NCBI GenBank assembly: GCA_903933995.1
Contig: CAIZMD010000340.1
Coordinates: 1 to 9,977 of the forward strand
Direction of reading: 5' to 3'
DNA from: an uncultured Bacteroidota bacterium
GTDB taxonomy: Bacteria; Bacteroidota; Bacteroidia; Chitinophagales; Chitinophagaceae
DNA: 9,977 bases
Positions 6,390 to 9,977 of the stretch are shown piece by piece. The translations under genes and the position numbers were made by a program. Positions within the stretch are counted from its first letter, which is position 1. Every line of letters begins with the position of its first letter. Below the pieces are notes generated by a model. It was not told where the DNA came from. It worked only from the letters and a program-made list of their open reading frames with translations, and made no database searches.

Positions 6390-6941
6390 TTATTTTGCTG
6401 GGGCAGCTGCGCCTGCTGCTTCAGATACCTTCACCAATTGTGCTTCAACTGATGAAATATCCACCAGTGCATAACGCTTACAAACATTAATGGCCATCTC
6501 ATCTAGAATATCCACAACGTTACGGTAAGTACACTCTTCAGATGGTTTTAACACCACCACTAAATCCTTTTCAGGAGTACGAGCTTTCTTATCCAAAATC
6601 ACATTGCGAATTTCTTTGAAAGTTGTGGATTTAAAGTTTGATGCGCTATTGTCCAATTGACCTTCATAGTAAAAAACGTTATCGTCTTTTCCTAAAAGGA
6701 TGGTAATAACACCCGATTCTTTGGCCTTGTTCTGATCCTCAGGCTTGTCCGCATCTTTGGGCAAGTAGAGTTTCATAGCTGTAGGCTGACTCATGGTGGT
6801 GGTGAAGATGAAGAAAGTAATCAACAGGAACCCTAGATCCACCATTGGTGTAAGATCCACACGGGTACTTAGCTTTTTACTCTTCTTGACCCCAGGTCCT
6901 TTTTTATGACCACCGCCACTCGAGGTATCCATTTCTGCCAT
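6390..6941 (-). CDS. exbD: biopolymer transport protein ExbD, second copy (183 aa)
   Basis: ExbD pairs with ExbB to form the proton-driven stator-like motor that energises TonB. A charged cytoplasmic tail (about 1-29, Gly/Lys-rich) leads into the conserved RVDLTPMVDLGFLL segment. D35 is the expected proton-carrying aspartate at the base of the single membrane helix (about 34-50). The periplasmic domain (about 55-170) follows the usual ExbD pattern: SGVITILLGKDDNVFYYEG, then KDLVVVLKPSEECTYRNVVDILDEMAI. It has two cysteines (C137, C154) and an Ala-rich C-terminus. Length is slightly above the 130-150 aa of proteobacterial ExbD. The gene sits 46 bp after the first exbD and 34 bp before tonB. 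Two unlike ExbD genes in one operon are common in Bacteroidota, and the two may act as a heterodimer; that is inference. Confidence 0.94.
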   Translation of the reverse strand: MAEMDTSSGGGHKKGPGVKKSKKLSTRVDLTPMVDLGFLLITFFIFTTTMSQPTAMKLYLPKDADKPEDQNKAKESGVITILLGKDDNVFYYEGQLDNSASNFKSTTFKEIRNVILDKKARTPEKDLVVVLKPSEECTYRNVVDILDEMAINVCKRYALVDISSVEAQLVKVSEAAGAAAPAK

Positions 6942-6987
6942 GTCGGAAGAATTTATTTTTTTGAATAATCTTGTTTACTTCTGTTCC

Positions 6988-7635
6988 TTATTCTGTCCTT
7001 TTCTCACCCTTCATTGCACTTTTCCATAATTCTGTACCTACTGGTACGCTTTCTGGATTAGTAATCATCTGAAATTTCAAAATATCATTCTTTTTAAATG
7101 CATCAATCACATTCTTGAAAGCTGGATATTTAGAGGCGTTATCGCCTTTCAATTGAATGTTTGCTTTCTGTCCAGCGTAAGCGCTAAGAACTAAGCCCAT
7201 CCAAGTGGAAACTTCATTGTTTGAAGAATCTTTACAAGGAATACCTGGTAAGGCATTTCCCTTGCGTCCTTCCTCAGGAATTGCAAGAAAAGCAGACAGC
7301 CCGCTAAATGGTGCACCAAAGAAACCTGCTTTCTTGAACTTTTGAACGTCTAGGTTCAGGTTTTTGGTGGTATTCAGCGTGTTAGCGATGACCTCTTTTT
7401 TAGATTCATCGTCCATGGAAATGAAAACCTTACCGTCTTTGTCGATAGTAATCAACACAATGTCCTTGGTTTCAGCAACTTTTGCTGCAACAGAACTAGG
7501 TGTAGTTACTGCAATGGCTTCCGCGGGTTTGAACTTTGTTGTCAAGATAAAGAATGACAACAAAAGGAACGCCACGTCACACATCGCCGTCATGTCGATA
7601 TTGGTACTTTTCCGTGGTAATTTGGCTCTACCCAT
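6988..7635 (-). CDS. exbD: biopolymer transport protein ExbD, first copy, enlarged (215 aa)
   Basis: This motor component uses the ATG at 7633-7635. A short basic tail (1-11) is followed by NIDMTAMCDVAFLLLSFF, in which D20 is the conserved membrane aspartate and the helix covers about 19-33. The periplasmic region starts with the normal strands (KDIVLITIDKDGKVFISMDD, 58-76) and ends with the normal helix-strand unit (KYPAFKNVIDAFKKNDILKF, 169-188). Between them, about residues 92-150 form a hydrophobic, Gly/Pro-rich segment (GFFGAPFSGLSAFLAIPEEG and GNALPGIPC) absent from short ExbD proteins. This makes the protein about 60-80 residues longer than the proteobacterial form. C134 lies in this insert. 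The frame is intact, with no sign of fusion. The gene is 65 bp downstream of exbB. The insert's role is unknown; it might contact TonB, ExbB or peptidoglycan. Confidence 0.92.
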   Translation of the reverse strand: MGRAKLPRKSTNIDMTAMCDVAFLLLSFFILTTKFKPAEAIAVTTPSSVAAKVAETKDIVLITIDKDGKVFISMDDESKKEVIANTLNTTKNLNLDVQKFKKAGFFGAPFSGLSAFLAIPEEGRKGNALPGIPCKDSSNNEVSTWMGLVLSAYAGQKANIQLKGDNASKYPAFKNVIDAFKKNDILKFQMITNPESVPVGTELWKSAMKGEKRTE

Positions 7636-7700
7636 TGTTATTAATTTAAGATTTCACTAATTAGATTCAAAACTGTTTGCATTCCACAAATAATCAAGGA

Positions 7701-8564
7701 TTATTTATAGTTAGCAGCAAAGCTTTGAGTCAGGGTGAAACCAGATTCGTCAATACCGTAAGTGATACCATCAATACGAGTAGTAAACACGTTGTACATG
7801 ATGATGGCAACAGCAGAAGTACCAATACCCAAAGCCGTGTTATACAAGGCTTCAGAGATACCTTGAGACAATTCACGAGCAGCTTCTCCACCACCTTCAT
7901 CACCTAATTTAGAGAAAGAACGGATCATACCCATTACCGTACCCAATAGACCCAAAAGGGTTGCTACTGACGCGATAGTAGACAAGAACACCAAGTTCTT
8001 TTCCAACATAGGAAGTTCCAAAGCAGTTGCTTCTTCTACTTCTTTTTGAATATTCAACACTTTTTGCTCAGTAGCCAATTCAGTGTTGGTAATCATTTCT
8101 TTGTATTTTTTCAGACCTGCTTTCATAACATTACCTACAGATCCTTTTTGCTTGTCGCAAGCAGCAAGAGCCTTATCAACGTCTTTGTTAGCTAGGTGAA
8201 ATTGTACTGAACGTACAAATTCAGCAATGTTACCAGTTCCGTTTGCTTTAGTGATAGTCAAAAGACGCTCAATTACAAAAGAAACCACAATCAATAAACA
8301 TCCGATCAAGATTGGTACAATGATACCACCTTCGTACATTTTTGGTATTGCACCTTTAGGTCCTTTATGGTTAGGCCAAAAACCACCATTTGGATCAGGA
8401 GTAGTGAAGTTGCCGTCGGCACCGATTACAAAGCGCCAAAGAACGTAACCGAGAACGATACAGGCAATAGGAGCGATAGTTGCAACCAAGTTGCCGCTCT
8501 TTTTAGGTTGAGCGGAAGTTGCGGTTTTAGCAGCCGCTGGTGCAGTTGGTTTGATGTCAGCCAT
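7701..8564 (-). CDS. exbB: MotA/TolQ/ExbB proton channel family protein
   Basis: ExbB forms the oligomeric inner-membrane channel that, with ExbD, converts proton flow into the motion that energises TonB. ATG is at 8562-8564 (287 aa). An Ala/Pro/Lys-rich cytoplasmic start (1-23) precedes a membrane span at about 26-46. A Gly/Pro/Trp-rich loop (47-78, with PDPNGGFWPNHKG) separates it from a second span (about 79-99). A long cytoplasmic helical region (about 100-185) follows, then the two channel helices: about 188-212 with the family motif LLGLLGTVMGMI, and about 238-262 preceded by GISEALYNTALG. The four-span layout has one helix more than the three-span enterobacterial protein. It is the first gene of the operon, 65 bp before the first exbD, behind a long A/T-rich leader with a hairpin. 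The family is certain; the name exbB rather than tolQ rests on the adjacent tonB genes. Confidence 0.95.
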   Translation of the reverse strand: MADIKPTAPAAAKTATSAQPKKSGNLVATIAPIACIVLGYVLWRFVIGADGNFTTPDPNGGFWPNHKGPKGAIPKMYEGGIIVPILIGCLLIVVSFVIERLLTITKANGTGNIAEFVRSVQFHLANKDVDKALAACDKQKGSVGNVMKAGLKKYKEMITNTELATEQKVLNIQKEVEEATALELPMLEKNLVFLSTIASVATLLGLLGTVMGMIRSFSKLGDEGGGEAARELSQGISEALYNTALGIGTSAVAIIMYNVFTTRIDGITYGIDESGFTLTQSFAANYK

Positions 8565-8627
8565 GATTCAATTGATTTTTGGTTTTAAAAATTACAGTTG
8601 ATTTAAAAATTGATTTCGCAATGCTAC

Positions 8628-8672
8628 ATAAAAAATGTTTTGAAAAAACAAAACCTTTCAGACATTTTTTAT
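8628..8672 (-). promoter_or_regulatory. compound hairpin in the exbB leader
   Basis: An 11-bp inverted repeat, ATAAAAAATGT (8628-8638) / ACATTTTTTAT (8662-8672), encloses a second one, GTTTTG (8637-8642) / CAAAAC (8649-8654). On the minus-strand RNA they can stack into one long imperfect stem with a 6-nt loop and a one-sided bulge, about 65-110 nt ahead of the exbB start codon. It might stabilise the mRNA or act in regulation. It is A/T-rich, so chance is possible. Confidence 0.4.
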
Positions 8673-8681
8673 TAGGGCTTA

Positions 8682-8714
8682 CAAATTAGGTATTTTATTG
8701 AAACAGAAAACAAG
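8682..8714 (-). promoter_or_regulatory. weak candidate promoter of the exb operon
   Basis: On the minus strand, CTTG (8711-8714) lies 22 bp ahead of TAATTTG (8682-8688). The second resembles the -7 TAnnTTTG element with one spacer base missing, and the first differs from TTTG by one base. Initiation would fall just before the leader hairpin. No better match was found in the divergent region. Confidence 0.3.
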
Positions 8715-8845
8715 AACGGGCGAATCTTTTTTGTTTTTTTTCAGCTCTGGCTGGATTTTAGCCAAAAAATCTTTGAACTAGCGGCAGTTCAGCATTTCAC
8801 CGATTTATTTTAGTTAAATTACCATTTATCCAAACGTTTCTTGTT

Positions 8846-8879
8846 TTTGAATGTTGAACAGGCCGGAAACCTATCTTTA
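8846..8879 (+). promoter_or_regulatory. putative Bacteroidota-type promoter of the metalloprotease gene
   Basis: TTTG (8846-8849) and TATCTTTA (8872-8879, one mismatch to TAnnTTTG) are 22 bp apart. Initiation near 8885 would leave a leader of about 23 nt before the ATG at 8908, with no Shine-Dalgarno sequence but an A/T-rich stretch, as is usual in Bacteroidota. Confidence 0.45.
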
Positions 8880-8907
8880 TTCTATCATTAATTTTTTAAA
8901 ACTACTT

Positions 8908-9977
8908 ATGAGAAGGATTTTTTTATCCCTGGCGTTGATGGCAACAACTGTTAGTTTTGCCCAACGACCACAGAATCCAACACCTAGTCCTACTCCGGGC
9001 ACACCCGGAACCGGTGCACCAACCATTACCGGAATCCCAGGATTTGGAGGAGCAGGTGCTCCAAGAACGGCGCCAAGACCTTATAAAGACGTAATTACTG
9101 AAAAAGCAATTACCAAAAAAGGGCTTTTCACGGTTCATAAAATTGAAGACAAATATTATTTTGAAATTGCCGATTCCATTCTTGGAAGAGAAATTTTGGC
9201 CGTTTCTCGTTTTGCCAAAGTGCCTGCAGGAGCTGGTTATGGCGGTGAAATTGCCAATCAACAAACCGTTGCTTTTGAAAAAGGACCAAGCAATACGGTA
9301 TTGCTGCGCACTATCACTTTAGTAAATACTGCTGATGCCAATCAGGATATTTACAAAGCGGTAACCAATTCAAATGTGAATGCTATTGCAGCTTCATTTC
9401 CTATTGCCGCATTTAGCAAAGATTCATCTGGTGTGGTGATAGATGTAACCGATTTATTTAAGGGAGACAATCAGGCATTGGGTATTAATCCAAGATTCAA
9501 AACCCAGTACCGTTTAACTGCATTGGCTTCTGATAGAACTTTTATCAGCAAGATCAGCACTTATCCTATTAACACAGAAATCAGAACAGTAAAAACTTAT
9601 AGTTCTGGATCTGCTTTAGGTGGCTTAACACTAGGACCAGCAGGCCCACAAGGTGCTGGTATTCCTGCAGCAAGCGATGCAGGTGCTGTAACCTTAGAAT
9701 TAAACACCTCTTTGTTGCTTTTACCAAAGACTCCAATGGCACGCAGAATAGCAGACCGCAGGGTTGGATTCTTTACAGATGATTTTGTACGCTATAGCGA
9801 TGAACAACAAGAAGTAGAAAACGTAGCATTTGCTGTTCGTTGGCGCTTAGAGCCAAAAGATGGCGAATGGGAAAAATGGATGAAGGGTGAATTGGTAGAA
9901 CCAAAGAAACCAATCATCTATTATATTGATCCAGCTACACCAAAGCAATGGCGCAAACACCTGATTGCTGGTATCAA
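8908..9977 (+). CDS. zinc-dependent metalloprotease of the DUF5118/DUF5117 type, 5' part only
   Basis: The gene is open to the window end: 356 codons are visible with no stop or frameshift. Residues 1-18 are a signal peptide ending VSFA before Q19, so the protein is exported. Residues 19-58 form a Pro/Gly/Thr-rich linker. From about 59 the sequence fits the DUF5118 segment (YKDVITEKAITKKGLFTVH, YYFEIADSILGREILAVSR), followed from about 112 by a DUF5117-like region (QQTVAFEKGP, and later RRIADRRVGFFTDDFVRYSD). In known relatives of about 800 aa a DUF4953 domain with an HExxH-type zinc site comes next. That part is outside the window, so catalytic competence cannot be judged. A loop at about 238-260 is Gly/Ala/Pro-rich with three collagen-like triplets (GPAGPQGAG). 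It is divergent from exbB. The family assignment is from recognition of conserved stretches; the substrate is unknown. Confidence 0.82.
   Translation, partial: MRRIFLSLALMATTVSFAQRPQNPTPSPTPGTPGTGAPTITGIPGFGGAGAPRTAPRPYKDVITEKAITKKGLFTVHKIEDKYYFEIADSILGREILAVSRFAKVPAGAGYGGEIANQQTVAFEKGPSNTVLLRTITLVNTADANQDIYKAVTNSNVNAIAASFPIAAFSKDSSGVVIDVTDLFKGDNQALGINPRFKTQYRLTALASDRTFISKISTYPINTEIRTVKTYSSGSALGGLTLGPAGPQGAGIPAASDAGAVTLELNTSLLLLPKTPMARRIADRRVGFFTDDFVRYSDEQQEVENVAFAVRWRLEPKDGEWEKWMKGELVEPKKPIIYYIDPATPKQWRKHLIAGI

Larger units (their letters stand above)
8565..8907. other. divergent intergenic region between exbB and the metalloprotease gene
   Basis: This 343-bp region holds no credible gene. 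It contains the 5' leader and probable promoter of the exb operon on the minus strand and the metalloprotease promoter on the plus strand. It also carries a compound AT-rich hairpin (8628-8672) and two short inverted repeats in the middle: TGGCT/AGCCA at 8748-8764 and GAACT/AGTTC at 8775-8790. The last pair could be an operator between the divergent promoters, but neither is long enough to call. Confidence 0.7.

Noticed and set aside
7364..7660. A plus-strand reading frame of 98 codons opposite the first exbD.
   Set aside because: It mirrors the hydrophobic membrane helix of exbD on the other strand and has no independent support.
8727..8740. T-rich run on the plus strand of the divergent region, considered as a terminator tail.
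   Set aside because: No GC-rich stem precedes it, and no plus-strand gene ends there.
8923..9264. A minus-strand reading frame of 113 codons inside the metalloprotease gene.
   Set aside because: It is fully antisense to a continuous signal-peptide-bearing gene with clear family features, and its Ser/Trp/Cys-rich protein looks like an out-of-frame translation.

Overview
The window looks like a chromosomal segment from a Bacteroidota bacterium, most likely of the Chitinophagaceae or a close relative. This rests on several signs: AT-rich DNA, weak or absent Shine-Dalgarno sequences, promoter-like TTTG / TAnnTTTG pairs, an exbB-exbD-exbD-tonB gene order, TonB proteins with the cytoplasmic FEGRNKxYGAYDLRK motif, and a large secreted metalloprotease of the DUF5117/DUF5118 type. 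The genus assignment is inference.

Layout: nine complete genes lie on the minus strand and one truncated gene on the plus strand. Reading in the direction of minus-strand transcription, the window starts from a 343-bp divergent intergenic region (8565-8907). It then holds exbB, a long exbD, a second exbD and tonB, closed by a strong hairpin terminator (5478-5505). Next come a second tonB paralogue under its own putative promoter, mnmE (tRNA modification GTPase, apparently with a TTG start), a GC-rich hairpin element at the mnmE stop codon, a GH18 chitinase-like lipoprotein, and two secreted proteins of unknown function (339 and 227 aa). On the plus strand the metalloprotease gene starts at 8908 and runs off the window end.

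How the genes work together: ExbB and the two ExbD proteins form the inner-membrane proton-driven motor, and TonB carries the energy to outer-membrane SusC/TonB-dependent transporters. The second TonB probably draws on the same motor. The lipoprotein, the two secreted proteins and the metalloprotease are all predicted to act at or outside the cell envelope, but nothing in the sequence ties them to the motor beyond proximity. MnmE is a housekeeping gene.

I found no mobile element, CRISPR array, tRNA, rRNA or defence system, and I do not see a clearly new multi-gene system. The points most worth a second look are the tonB duplication across a terminator, the enlarged first ExbD, the GC-rich element at the mnmE stop, the apparent non-ATG and near-leaderless start of mnmE, the hairpin in the exbB leader, and the two unrecognised secreted proteins.
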